A DNA stretch of 64,000 bases. Origin: Chlorokybus atmophyticus (lineage: Eukaryota > Streptophyta > Chlorokybophyceae > Chlorokybales > Chlorokybaceae). Of the stretch, positions 25,701 through 38,108 are shown piece after piece. Location of the stretch: contig RHPI01001202.1 in the NCBI GenBank assembly GCA_009103225.1, positions 283,081 through 347,080 on the forward strand. The letters are read 5' to 3'. Numbering within the stretch: the first letter of the stretch is position 1; each line of letters starts with the position of its first letter. A program made the position numbers and the translations under genes. A model generated the notes under the pieces. It was not told the DNA's origin and did no database searches. It saw only the letters and a program-made list of their open reading frames with translations.

Positions 25701-27209
25701 AACGAGATGGTGCGGTTGGTTGAGACGGCCTCGGCGCCCATCTTTGCGGTGGATACAGCGGGAAAGCTTACGGCCTGGAATGCGAAGGTCAGCCGCCTCG
25801 CGGCCCTGCCCTTTCAAGACGCCGTTGGGAGGCACCTCGTGGCGGACATTATGGCGGATGCCAACTCTCAGGCCCGCTGCGAGCGCATGGTGCAGTTGGC
25901 GTTGCGTGGGGAGGAGGTTGCTGACGAAGAGTTGCAGCTGCGGCGGTTTGATAGCAGTGGTTTGGGCTCGGATGCACACCTTGTGCTCAAAGTCAACACG
26001 TGCGCCACACGTAACAGCCGCGGGGAGGTGGTGGGAGTGTGCTTCGTCGGCCAGGATATGACTCAGTACCGAAGAGTACTCGATCGCTATGTGTGCCGAC
26101 AAGGAGACTACACGGCACTTGTACACAATCCCTCCCCGCTTATCCCGCCACTGTTCGGCGTTGATGCCAATGCCTGCATCAGCGAGTGGAACCTCAACAT
26201 GGCCTCCCTGTCCGGCTGGGCGAAGCAGGAAGTCGAGGGGCGCCCATGCAGGTCCGTGTTTTCGCATGACGTGAACGCTTTGTGTCGGCAGCCTGACCCG
26301 GAGGTGGCGGTCCGCTTTGAAGTGGCGGTGGCGAAAGCGCTGCATACTGGCCAAGACACGGCCGCCATGTCCTTCTCGTTCAAGCCGCGTGGCAAGGATA
26401 CATTAAATGTTAGGTTGACAGTGTGCGCGCGTCAAGACCGCGGGGCCACTTGTCTGCTGCAGCATGTGAGTTCTGAGCTGGAAGAGCTTATGGAGCATCA
26501 GCGAGCTGAGGAGAAGGCGTGTGCGCTGCTCGTGCGCGAGGTGGCATATCTGCGCGATCAAGTTAAGCCTCCCATAGACGGCTTGCTTGCGGCCTGCCGG
26601 TCGCTGCCGAGGGTTCTCGTGTATGACGACCAGAGGCAAGTTGCTCAAGTGGCGGAGTCCTGCGCGGCCCAGTTGAGCATGATTACACTGGACGACGCTA
26701 ATGCGGGCGGCGTTCAACCCGTTATTGGCATCGTCGCCAAGCCCTTTGATCTTCAAGACCTCGTTAATGCGGTCATCGCGCAGGCCATGGTTGGTGCGAG
26801 CTTACGCGGGCTTCACATCTCCTCCTCAGTCACGCTGGCCGCAAAACAGATTGGTTTGGTGCTCGGCGATGCCTTGCGATTGCAACAGGTGCTGGCGGAT
26901 CTTGCACGAATCGCCGTTGAGCACACCAGGGCCGGGTACGTGGAGGTTGGAGTTGATGCCACGCCTGAGGGCCAGGCTGCTTGCGTGGTGCTGCGGGTAG
27001 CGTACACGGGAAGACCGATCGCGCGCGACCTGCACAATATGCTGGTAGATAGCAACGGCATGCTTGATCGGCGGCGCTCCTTCTCGCAGGTGTCGCTCTG
27101 CCAGCAGCTCATTGTGCTGATGGGCGGGAAAGTGTTTTATGTCAGCGAGCCCACGGCCAAGGGATACAGCTTCAATGTCCAGATGACTTTCCCCATCGCG
27201 CAGCTATGA
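22705..27209 (+). CDS. PHY: plant-type phytochrome (PAS-GAF-PHY-PAS-PAS-histidine-kinase-related)
   Basis: Four exons are in phase: 22705-23217, 23863-24136, 24216-24379 and 24567-27209 (stop TGA), about 1197 residues; first exon least certain. The ATG at 22705 is the first in its frame after a stop at 22630. Residues 1-171 are a low-complexity Ala/Ser/Arg/Gly extension. The PAS domain starts at PHGVTVVVEERTF (172). The GAF domain has RVMAYTF, the PASDIP loop (Asp about 361) and GVMGCHRQYMHNMG, whose Cys (about 411, codon 24846-24848) should bind a phytobilin. The PHY domain (about 490-690) is atypical in its tongue. Two PAS domains begin near 702 and 839. The C-terminal module (about 974-1197) has VAYLRDQVKPPIDGL where a kinase would have its His and a GDALRLQQVL ATPase-like motif, as in plant phytochromes. 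It senses red/far-red light, in cytosol and nucleus. Confidence 0.95.
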
Positions 27210-30200
27210 GCACTGCACAGTTTTTCCCCAACACATAGCCTTGTATATTCCCTTTGGACAGTGACATTGTCACTGTACGGTGACAGACACTGTCTGGCAT
27301 TGCGCCAGACCCTAGGCGGGCATGTCCGCTGCGTGTAGCTATAAGTTATTGTTAGTGCTGTTTCTTGCGACAAGGACGCAAGTTAATTGCATGCATAGGC
27401 TTGGACCTGACTAGTTGTACCATCAACAACAAGAGTGCCGTTCTATGATAATTTGCAGTAAAGCTAGGCTAACAATAAACGCTGCATACTTAGGTTAAGT
27501 GTACATCATGATGCAGCTGTGCTGTCACCTAGCGGTAAATCAGACAAGATAGAACTGAACTGAACTTTGTCTTGATGGTCGGACACTAGCCAATAAGAAA
27601 TAGAACTACTTGCTAAACTCGTGGGGAGAAAGGCAAACAATTCGACAAAGTGAAGTACAACTTGTACTTGATTGCCATGTTGTCATATGTGAAGATGATT
27701 ACTTAGTCTCTAACGCATGATAGATCAATATTGTATTGCATGGGTGCATCAGAATTCGGCGTGTATAGCTCCCACCATCTCAATCCAATCTAATCTTGAT
27801 GCAACATAGAACGCCATTTTCGGTTTGTGTGTAGCATTGCGCTCGTACAAACAAAATTAACCAACGCGATTGCGACTCACACAACCACGCATTGACACTA
27901 CAAACGGCATTAAAATGTTTTGCGGCATAATGATGATGCATAGAACTGCAAACGCAAGCATAGCTTCGATATTGTTTGCATTAGGTAATGCTCATCAACC
28001 ACAACCTGTGAAGGCTGGTAACGCTCTTGATCTACGCATCGCCAACTGTTGACAACACTGATATTGATATTCATATGAAGATGTATCAACCGCATCGTTA
28101 CGGGCACATTGTGCTATAGACAATATTATTCACATGGTATAGAATTTACCTTGAACAACACACAACCAATGCACAAAGCTAAGATGATTGGTGTGCACGT
28201 TGTCCTTTTAACGAATGCCAAAGCCTGAATCTGCCCATGCTCTGTCATGCGTCATATGAGGGTTTAATTCTTGAGGTTTATTCTTGCGTCGCAGTGTTAA
28301 GTCGAGTCTAGCTAAGTTGTGAAGCCCTACCTTGACCTTCATGTACGCTTTTTACTGCCTTGAAATGTGCGTGTGCGTCAAGAAAGCCATGCAGTATGGT
28401 TTGTGTGTGTATACGGTGCGCGGACATACGTGATGCAAATGGATATGTGCACTCTGTTGCTGCATGATCAATATGCATGCACGCAATCATCAGCATAGCA
28501 CACATACAACACTATATTACACCAGGCTATGTGTGTGTGTTCAATATATGCAATGCTGTGATGTGTGTGGCATGCTGGCACGTGCCTTGTACAAACATTC
28601 TTGCTTGCTTGCTTTCTGTAGCTCATATGCGAGTTATGCCGTTTACATACGTGTTTGAGTGATCAAAGGTTTAAGTATGAATGACATGCACTGAGCACTT
28701 CGTCAGAAGGATTATGCAGTACAATATAGTGTGGTGAGGAGCTGACTCACGGGAATGCCATGTACATGACTGTGAAGGCTTCATCATCAGTGGTTACCCA
28801 GCATATAGTGCTTTTCAACATAAGAGCTGCGCAAAGCAAACTCAATGACATGCGTACATGGTTGTGTAGCGTGCTGTGCTGCTCTACCTCACGGTCATGC
28901 GGACTCAAACACAACCACACACGTCACGCACATTATATACAGCGTACGCCACAGCGACGACCTCAACTGCACAGGTGGTGCCATGCTGACGTGGTGCATG
29001 CTGCATGCAAGCTAACCCTAACCTTAACGTCCAAGCGATGCTGCCTGGCGGCAGCATCGCTTGGACGTTATGGCGGTACGTTGTAAGCGACTGCAGCGTG
29101 GGCGATGGTGGCGGTGTGGGGGGAGGGAAGGGAAGGGTGTTGGTCTGCTGCTGCTGTTGCTGCTGGGGTCCAAGGGCTGGCCGCTAACCCTGCGCCATTG
29201 TCCGGATGACTGACTGGGACATTTGCATGCTTGTGTGACTAACGGGGAAGGCGAGTAGTGTAGTAGTAGTGTAAATAGTATAGCGCGGTGGTGAATTAAA
29301 TAAGTTTTTGTGTTTTGGCTATGTCTGGTGGGTGAATGTCACTGTGTGTGTGGTGATGCAGGACACCTCTTGCATGCGGCATATGAGGCATAACATCCAA
29401 TAACATAGTTTTTACACACGCGGCAGCGTCACGCAGCATATACCCAATGATGTGCGTGACGTGGAATGCGGCGAGTGGAACTGCACTTAGGGTATAGCAA
29501 TGAAGATCACAAGCAACAAGCAAAGCACAGCAAGCAGCAGGCAGCACATGGCACGAGAAGCTATTACAGCGGTCTAGCTATGGGGTTGGTTGTCTATGTG
29601 CCAATGCAGTAGACCCCAAGGCATCGGCAAGCAGGAGAGACGGGCGCAGCAGCGCTCACCACAGCGGTAGGTAAAACAATGAAGTAGAAACCAACCAGCC
29701 CGGAGATTTGTGTTTGACTGCGTGATTGGTGAGTGTACATAAATCTCAAGAAGCTCTAGGCATGCAATAAATGCCTTGCATTCATTGTGTAGTGACTGTA
29801 CTCTTGGCTAACATGTTATGTAAACATGGCATGTGTGACTTTGCATGCACGAATTCCGCACTCCTTTTAGACACTTCTCATATCAGCCCTTGCTCCCCTT
29901 CTGTGCACGCGCGCGGGCCCACGGAAACATATAAATATGTGCTAACGCACTTGCTAACATGCAATTCAACTCATTGCAATAACTGGGTGGTAGGCGGCAA
30001 TGACGAGTGCCGCACAACCCAACAAACGCGGCTACATCAGGAAGGTTATCATCATCTATACAAATACCACGTATAGACGCCCAACTTATTATTGTACTTC
30101 GTCCCTTATTGGTGCGCTAATGCACTCCTTGTTATGCAGAAGCTGGAGAACCGTGGTGGGAAGCGTATCTACATGGTATTACTGGAGAACCGTGGGCGCC

Positions 30201-30380
30201 ACGGAAAAGGGCAAGCAAGAAGTCGCTCAAAACCATAATGGCGAGCAACAGTCTCCCTGGCAGCTATAGACTGCACCGCTAAAATGAAACAGACTGAGTG
30301 AATGCAGCGTCCACTCCACACAGCTTCGGCGCTGATGTGGGAAGTTGGGACAGCCGGCAAAGCCACAATGAGCTGCGTAC
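27210..30380. other. intergenic region between convergent phytochrome and CobW genes
   Basis: An AATAAA at 27474-27479 is a possible polyadenylation signal for the phytochrome transcript. The rest has only short unrecognised open frames, TG/CA-rich stretches and a perfect hairpin at 29025-29070. No gene can be supported. Confidence 0.5.
29025..29070. repeat. perfect 21-bp inverted repeat (hairpin) with 4-base loop
   Basis: The left arm 29025-29045 and right arm 29050-29070 are exact reverse complements, separated by TGGC. The arms are GC-rich at the loop end. Function unknown. Confidence 0.95.
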
Positions 30381-32746
30381 TTAATACAGGGGCGTGCTCC
30401 CGCAGCAGTAGTATTCAAAAAAGACTTGCTGAAGGACTTGGACCGCAGCATCCTTGATGGCTTTCCACAGCATGGCAACGCTGTCGTCTCTAAGGTCGTA
30501 TCTCAACATCTTGACACCGTCCACTTCGGTGAGCGTCATGAACACAGGGCTGCTGGCATTGATTGCAGATGCAAGGGCGTGATTGAGGTCGCTTGCCCTG
30601 ATACCTTGCCATTCTGCACCCACAAGGCCGAAAGTAACAACAGACGGGCACAGATTGCTCGCTGGTATGACACGGAATCGCGGGTCAGACTCAATGTGCG
30701 CTGTCAGCTTGTCTGTCTGGACTGCGGTCAGACAGAGAGCGGATTTGCTGTCTGGCGGGGCCAAGCATGCGTACAAGCTGGCTCTGATGGCCGCGACATC
30801 CAGGGCTTGGCCAATCAGAACAAACTGCACTTTGGGTGGGTTGCCTTGCGGCCACTCGTCTTCCACAAAGTTGAATCTGCGCCGACCACTGAGCTGCAAC
30901 AGGTACCTGCTGCCCTCCGCCACATCAAACCACAGGAAGCCCTTTGCTCTGATGACCGATGGTGGCAAGTGATGTGCGATGAATTCCTGTAAATACAACG
31001 ACCGTCAGAACCGGTATCAGGGTATCAAGGCGAGACATGTGCCAGTCAACATTGAGACAACTGTGCCACCACGAACCTGAAAGCGTGCCAACACCAGTGG
31101 TCTGGTAGCACAAAATGACATAGAGATCAGGCCGTCTTGTTCAAGGTGGTCGCCGTGGTGCATGTCGCCTTCATCAAAACTGTCATCGTGATGCTGATGA
31201 TGGTGATGTCTCTCACAGGCGTTGCTGCACATGTGGGAGGCAAGGCCCCCCTCCTGCTCTTGCCAAGTATCCATGTCTTGCAGGTGTTGCACCACGGACT
31301 CCACTTCTTCGGCATGCAGCTGTTGGTTTTTTATGCAAGCACTCTGCGTTGCGGCTGTAGCAAGTATCGCAGCTAGTGGCGCCTGTCCGTAACTGCATCT
31401 GATGACAGCCGGCTGGCCTGCTACTGTTGCGTTGGGTGCCGTGAGTATGCACCTGAGAGCGTTCTCGACCTGCATATACACACAATGTTGTTTGTATACG
31501 CAGAGATAGTGTACAACTTGCAATGATGTCATATTGCGCTGGATGCCTTGCAAGTTAATGCTAGGTACGTTTGCTGACCTCTGTGGTGCGTCTCCATGGT
31601 AGCAGGTCGACTTTGTTAAGCAGAATAACATCTGCGCAAGTCAACTGACTTCGTGCAGCTGCACTCCCATAACATTCAGCGGAGAATGCCTGCGAACGAA
31701 TCGCTTTGAGCAAGATCCTTGCGTGTAAGTGTGGTCCCTAACTAGCAACCTATCACGCATGCTCACCTCAGAGTCAACCACTGTCACGACATTTGCCAGC
31801 CACACGTATGCACGCATTGCGGTCATGGCAAACGTCTTGATCAGCGGGAGAGGGTCGGTTACACCGCTTGTCTCGAGCACAACATGGTCGACTGCACCGT
31901 CAGCATTCTTCAGCACCTTTTCCACAGCTGCCTGGCAAGCATCAACCAGGTTAGGTTTGTGCCAAGAGCGCAGATCAAGCGAACAGAGTGCCGACTCCAG
32001 TGTGCAATGCTACCTTTTCAAGCAAAAGGCAACACAATACCAACCTGCAAATCAGTGTTGATGGAACAGCACACGCAGCCATTTGTCAACTGCACCATGT
32101 CGGGCAGCTTGCCATTCTCTCCTTGCACGAGAGCACCATCGATATCGACGTCTCCAAACTCGTTCACCTGCACGGAATCAAATTCGACTGAGACATATGC
32201 ACATGGTGTTTCAGAACAAGTGAGGCAGTAGTTATAGGCAGCGGACAGATACATACAGCATGCCTGACTGCATGGCTGCTTACCAGGACAGCAATCCTCA
32301 AGCCAGCGCTGTTGTGCAGCAAGCGGTTAAGCACGGTTGTTTTGCCACTTCCCAGAAAACCTGAGTTATCACACGGTCAGTGTCCGCACAATGCAAAACA
32401 CCTACCAGCGTTCCACCACTTCACACAATGCAACTCAAGCAAGCGCTAATACAGCTGCAAGCTAGGGTGCGCACAATTGCGGCATCAAGGCAATTGTCCC
32501 GCACGTTTGCGAAGGTGATCAACTTTGCAAGCTTGCACTTTGGCAAAATTGAGGCCACGGTTTTCAGCACGTACCAGACAGGATGGTGAGCGGCACGGCG
32601 CTCGGGCGTGTCCTCTCAGGTGCTCCCATGGCGGCGGGTCTGTCGCTGGGGTCGTTGATGTTGCTGGCTCCCCCAACCCCCCCAACTCTGCCTGTGGCGG
32701 CAGTGTTGCGGCTAGAAGAAGCTAACCCAACATGTTGTTCGCGCAT
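30381..32746 (-). CDS. CobW/COG0523 (ZNG1-like) metal-chaperone GTPase with decarboxylase-like C-terminal extension
   Basis: Seven exons join in phase on the minus strand: 32746-32575, 32360-32284, 32167-32045, 31994-31767, 31689-31579, 31469-31077 and 30986-30381, giving 569 residues. G-domain motifs run in order: SGFLGSGKTT (Walker A, split by intron 1), VNEFGDVDIDGALV, NGCVCC (the CxCC metal site), ETSGVTDPLPL and LLNKVD (NKxD). A His-rich loop (HHHHQHH, then MHHGDH) follows, and then the CobW C-terminal domain (IRAKGFLWFD, YLLQLSGRRRF). Such proteins use GTP to hand zinc or another metal to client proteins; ZNG1 serves methionine aminopeptidase. The last 110 or so residues are beyond the usual CobW length. 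They resemble the end of group II PLP-dependent decarboxylases: ESDPRFRVI, then NHALASAINASSPVFMTLTE and WKAIKDAA. The acceptor of exon 4 is the least certain junction. Confidence 0.93.
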
Positions 32747-34740
32747 ATGGGCATAGACGGAGACCTCCTGCCTCAAGCCTCACACAGCACATACACGCCA
32801 CACCACCAGCGACGCAAGCACATTGAGGACAACAACAACACAGACGCCACGACGCAAGCCTTGCCCAACCCCAACTCTATCTTAGCCCCAGACCAACGCT
32901 AGCTGAAGCTTCGAGGCGCTTGGCGACAGCAAAGCTAGCCTGCTCACAGGCAGGCTACGGGACTGCCTCTGCAACGACGGCGGCGGTGGCGGTGGCGTCG
33001 GCGGCAGGCAATTGCTCTTATACTGTGCTGCTACTGCTGCTAAGCAGCTTCCCCCAAAGCAGCACGGCACAACGATTGACTTAGACACCCCTACTCTTAG
33101 GGTCGCACAGGCGTAAGCCTATGTAGATGACGCGCCACAACAATTTTCATTGAGGCGCACCCCTTTTCACTTTTGTAGTTGGAGTCATTCAGGCTGCTTG
33201 GGGCCAATTCCGATCGCACCGTCTTTGGTCGGTTCGTAAGTCAGCAGTTGCATAGTGTGTCAAGCAAGGTTTTTTCGGCTCTGGTCGTGCAGATGTGACC
33301 TCCCGCATTCAACGCGACGTTATGAAAGAATTGGAGCCACGGAAGGCTAACGTTTGCAACCGCAGCGGTTGTGAACCGGGACCCGGTAATAATTGGGGAG
33401 CTGTTGCCGGTTGCAACTAGTTTCGTTGTTAACGTTGTAAGTGCATGCAGCATGATGCATGGCTGGGTTTTGCCGCCCAAAGTGCCACAAACGGCAGTCG
33501 CCAGGGGCAGCTGCGGTTTTCTGGTAAACATAAACTCTTGAAACGCCAAATTAACTCATGCAGTAGCGAGTTTCGAGTCAGTCCTCTGACAGCTTTTTGC
33601 AGTGGCTTGCGTCACCGTGGCGTGTTGTCACCATCCATGTGCCTGGGGACCGCCGGTAACTTTATCTAGGCCGCTGGACGTGGCTGAATATGGCCGGCGC
33701 TTTTCCCAATGACCAAGACTTGGCTCGGTAGTTGGGGAGGTGCGAGACCGGCCACAAGCGCGATAAAAGTCGCGTCGCTGTGGACGCTTTTAACCGCAGT
33801 TAGACCGGAGGAGCGGTTGTACCTGTCCTCCGTCGCGTTGCAACGCAGCACGGCATGGTCGCCGGTGTCAGTCGGTACCAACAGCGTAGACTTCAATGCG
33901 CTACACTGTAGGCTGATCGACGACAACCGTTTAACACCGCCCTGCGCCATTGCCGTTGCAGCCATGCGGCAAGGCCCAGGATGCCTGCTACAGATTGCAG
34001 CGCAGTCTGGGACTCACATTAACAATCTTTTCCGCGTTAGCTGCCGCAAGTTGTCAGTCTGCGCCCGGGTTGAGGTGACAAACATGTGACATGTGACAAA
34101 CATTGAGAACACCAACCGATGGTCAGCTCTGGCCTGCCTCGGTGTACGCCGACAGGCGGCGATCCTACGCAAAATGCGTGTGCTCTGAGTGGCTGCTGCC
34201 AGTGGCAGCCACTCAGGTAAGGTGCTGGCAGCCTGCCCGAAGTGGCGGGCCGCAGCAGGTCGGCGACAAACTCGTCGCCAACGCCCGGTCGCACCCGACA
34301 ATGCCATTTCATGTCAGCAGCCGGCTTGGCGCCTACGTGGCTGCACAACTTTTGCGCCGTGACTCACATACATGGTGGCCTAGCAATTATCCTTCTTCCC
34401 TTTTGATTACCTTTGGTAATACCCAAGGTAAGTCACATTGTATGGCATAACCAGCAAGGTGAGGAAGGCTTGCTTCCCGCGGCCAGCGGTCTATCGACCG
34501 TCGACCGTCAATTGTTCATCTCTAGCGTCGATGCAGACTCCTTGCCGACGTCGTCGCGTTTTTTGCCGCGTGATGACGCGTGTGCAGTTTCGTGTCGCAT
34601 CACGCCGCCAGAGCTGCAGCTCCGCCTGTGTCAGTGCATCGACGGCGGCGGCGGCCGCCGGAGCAGGTAGAGGTGGAGCCCTACAGCTCCTGAACCAGCA
34701 AGGTGCCGGCGCAGCAACCACACCACATCCACTAAGCCTG
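32747..34740. other. upstream region of the CobW gene and GC-rich unassigned DNA
   Basis: The CobW promoter should lie just above 32746. Between 33.2 and 34.7 kb the sequence is GC-richer, with opposing open frames of 99 to 126 codons (for example plus 33709-34089, minus 33965-33666). None resembles a known family and no exon structure is convincing. Confidence 0.4.
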
Positions 34741-35640
34741 GCGAAGGTGCCTTGACGGGTGCGTGTTGCAGCTGTGTCGCGCCCTCTCGCCCCTCTCTCT
34801 CATGTTCCCTCGCTGCTATCTGTGTCTCTCTTTCTATGTGTTTCAGTCTGTGTGTACGCACCAGTCCGCAGCCTCCTCCCCTTCTCTGTTTCCCCGTGTG
34901 TGTGTGCAGCTTGTAACTTGTTGCAGTGCACATAACAACTGTATTGCCTTACATGTGCAGTGGGGGTGCAGACGAGCGGCTTCCAGAGCAGGGGGAGGTG
35001 GAGCAGGGGGAGTTTCTCTGTGACGTGTGTTCAGTGACAACAGTGTTGCGCCCCCTCCCTTCTTTTTCCCTCCCCCCTTTCTCTGCGTCTTCATGTGTGT
35101 GCGTTTCTCAGTATGTGTATGCCCCACTCAGCAGCCTCTTGCCTCTTTGTCTCTGTCTCCTTTTGTATGTGTGCCCCTGAAAAAGCGGCCGAGCTAGGGG
35201 AGTGCCTGTTGGGTGTGTTCAGTGCCAGCAAGTGCAGGTGTTATAACTATACTTCAATCACAACAGGTCTTTCAACCCGTGACATATGCAGGTATCACCG
35301 CCACTTGTCCAGGTCCTTGTTGGTATGATCTCGTGGTCTTTTGTTGCTTCCAAGCTGAGTGTTTGCAGCGGTGTTGTCTCCCCCCCACCCCACACCTCTC
35401 TCTCATTCTCTCTCTTCCTCTCTCTTTGTCCTCCTCCTGCAGTGCACTTTATCCATTGCCTTCTGTGTAAGTCTGTTTCCCCTCGGCAGTACAATCTGAC
35501 ATCTGCATTGTACACGCCTCCCTTAGCCCTCTGTCCCCCTCTATCCGATACTTTAAGCACTCATAATGAGATGAGACGCCAACTGATCATACTTCGTTTT
35601 GAACTAAGTCTTTTTACATTCCATTATATGCAGGTGTTCC
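34740..35640 (+). other. repeated pyrimidine-rich, intron-like modules with exon-like inserts
   Basis: Stretches beginning GCGCCCTCTCGCCCC (34778) and GCGCCCCCTCCCTTC (35047) share a series of CTCTCT, GTGTGTG and CAGCCTC blocks and end in acceptor-like GTGTGCAG or GTGTTCAG sequence. Between them are acidic exon-like segments, such as EQGEVEQGEFLCDVC at about 34990-35030. This suggests a gene with duplicated exon-intron units. I could not build a continuous reading frame and cannot name a product. Confidence 0.35.
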
Positions 35641-35934
35641 ACATTGTGGTGATGATGGTACGCATCTCTGGGGGACCCGCCTTGAGCGGAGGGGTTCGTG
35701 TAAACCTCGCTTGGCTGTAGAAACTCATGAGGACGTCCCACATGCTTCCCTTTGTGTGAACTATCAGTTGGTTGGGGATGTATTGTTATTTATTGTTTGA
35801 TCAACCTGTATCTTAGTTATCCCTCATTGCAGCCATTTTTCTACACACAGGTGTTTGTGAACTTGATATTATTGTATGGCTATGTCTACATATTTATATG
35901 TCCTGTCTAATATGCTATCCCTTTTCAGCATTCC

Positions 35935-36296
35935 GGAAATCACAAGAAGTGCAGGCCCTCTATGAGAAGGTTGTTGAGGGAGTAAGAAGCCACGCCCGTC
36001 TCATTGCTGCATAGCGCCCAAAGCGTTTTAAACCCAATGGCGATCCATATCATTCAGTTACTCATCGTCATCAAGGTGTTATTGCCCTCATTGTCAGTGG
36101 CTCCCCTATGCTTGGCATTCACAAGCGTGCAAAGAACATCACGTTTGTTTGTGGTCACCCATATAATCGATGGTGGGAAGGTAGTAGTTGGTCATGCTCA
36201 GTGTGCACTGAACAAAGCTTTACACCATCACATTCTACATGTGTATGCTTACTCCGCTTTGTACTGCACAGGGGTTTACACCATCACATTCTTTAG
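35935..36296 (+). pseudogene. unrecognised coding remnant with Cys pairs
   Basis: After an acceptor-like TTTTCAG, one frame reads RKSQEVQALYEKVVEGVRSHARL, meets a TAG near 36012, and continues as KRFKPNGDPYHSVTHRHQG, then FVCGHPYNRWWEGSSWSCSVC. The single in-frame stop and sensible residues on both sides suggest a mutated gene or a wrongly placed intron. The C-G-H and C-S-V-C spacing hints at a zinc-binding fold but matches no family I can name. Confidence 0.4.
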
Positions 36297-36475
36297 CACT
36301 TTAGCACTGCTGCTGCTTTTTATTGGTTCAGCGATTTGGATCGCGCACCGTGCGGGTATACATATACTGGTGGCAGCCGCATGAGCTTGGTCATGGCCCT
36401 TAGCAATCATTGTCGCACGGGTACGCTCGCACATGTCGCGGTTATATGAATGCACGATTCGACTGGTTCGAAACC

Positions 36476-36598
36476 AGACGTGTTTCTTTTTTCAGGGGAA
36501 TATGTAGTGCTGCTTGATTGCAGCTCGTTCATTAACGACGTGTTTCTTTTTTAAAGAGAATATCGGGTGCTGCTTAATGCAGCTCGTCCATCAACGGG
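36476..36598. repeat. 60-bp direct tandem duplication
   Basis: Two copies share GACGTGTTTCTTTTTT, then GAATAT, GGTGCTGCTT, GCAGCTCGT and CATCAACG. They start at about 36477 and 36537 and differ by scattered substitutions. Confidence 0.8.
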
Positions 36599-37020
36599 GC
36601 ATACTGGCATGTATACCGATACTTTGATGTAAGCATTGCATGGTTTCCTTAAAGCGATTACCCTTTCTGGCTTAAAGTGTCGTTACCACGTATGACGGGT
36701 GCAGACATGCAGGTATGTTTGTGACATGCACGCACATTTCTCCTTGTTTTCAGCGCTATTAATAGTGCATGTCATGTTCGGCTTCAGCTTGTTGCTGATT
36801 TTTTCTGTTTTTTGCTAGGCACGTGCGCTGTCGGAGCTGGAGTTCGCTCCGCGCGCAATCTCTTATCAGGCTGCTTAGCTCCCCCGACCTCTCTGCTGAC
36901 AACGGCAAGCGCAATGTTAGCGAAATCAGTCAGGCTTTTGAATTCAGGTTGAGTATGCTTATACCAATGTTGCATTTCACATGCATGCATTCGTGAATGT
37001 AATGATTTACTCGGGTTGCA

Positions 37021-37168
37021 GGACGGATGCATATGAATTTACCGCTGCACAATTTCGGCCCTTTGTTGCAGCTCACCTCTTTGAAGGGTGAGTTTGCTGT
37101 CATACGCTTACACACACATTTCGTAGCATTATGTCATATCATTAAAGTGGTTATTGTGTGCTAACTGT

Positions 37169-37202
<34 letters not shown>

Positions 37203-37625
37203 ACATTGTGTGATTAGTTGGGGGCACATAGGCAGCCAACTTTTGCTTACTTCTCTGCAGCCGACATGTTGGCAATCATCAAAAAGTTCTTCAGAGCTTT
37301 TATTAAATTCAATGCTGATTTTAATTTGTCTTCACATAACTCTGCGCGCCTCCAGCGGGCAAGTTGTTGCTTTTACACATTTCCTTCACGCATTGTCTTC
37401 ATTTATATTTTGCAGATCGCAAGATCTTCTGCTTGCCTTTCGGCAGCCAGAAATTTGTAACATCGCGGTTCACAGCATACGTAGTCTACCGCGCATCATA
37501 GCTGGCATTGCTGGTCCTCGAGATTGTCACAAAGTTTTTGTGCAACTATTGGTTCCGTGAGCACGACATTACAAAGTCATTAGCACGTATGTTTCGGAGG
37601 AACGTGTTGCGCAACCTGGCTTTCC
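37021..37625 (+). CDS. exon cluster of an unrecognised gene (low confidence)
   Basis: Three exon-like pieces are bounded by good splice signals: 37021-37087 (TDAYEFTAAQFRPFVAAHLFEG, then a GTGAGT donor), 37260 onward (ADMLAIIKKFFRAFIKFNADF after TTCTCTGCAG), and 37417 onward (DRKIFCLPFGSQKFVTSRFTAYVV after TATTTTGCAG). The last frame meets a stop near 37500 and then continues as a plausible helix, FLCNYWFREHDITKSLARMFRRN. Residue composition looks coding, but I recognise no family. A frameshift or missed intron is likely. Confidence 0.35.
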
Positions 37626-38108
37626 GAAGGGCCATACCATCACCTTAGTGCATGCAACTTTGCTGACTCTGTTAGGTCTGATTTTCCTTTCCACGAGCAT
37701 TGACTTGTTTGCGCTGACGCAAGCCGGCGGTCTTAATACTAGCAAACCAGATGTTGTCATTCCCGATGGTGTTGTAATGAGTTGCCGTTGCGGCCGCCTT
37801 CGACCGCCTCTAGAAGCTGCAGACAAAGAGAAGGACTTTCAAGTGCAATGCCTACAGTGTGTTAATGTCAGCTCTGCTTGCTGTGCTCTCTTTTACTGCC
37901 TGCTGAGTAGCGAATACCTCCTCAGATGCTCTGCATGGTCCCATGGCTACTGCTATTGTTTGCAGCTAAGCAGACATGATACAAAAGGTTTCTTGTATCA
38001 TGGGCGTCATGAAACTTGTCTGCCGCCAATGTCCGGTATTACAATTGCCCACTTACGCTTTGATCACCAACATGATGTTCACTTGTCAACCCATTCATGC
38101 ACCTGTAG

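Noticed and set aside
25383-26354. 323-codon minus-strand open frame
   Set aside because: It lies antisense to the long phytochrome exon and has no family resemblance; the high GC of the real gene creates it.
29011-29024. Telomere-like CTAACCCTAACC
   Set aside because: Only two partial units, too short to be a telomeric or interstitial telomere array.
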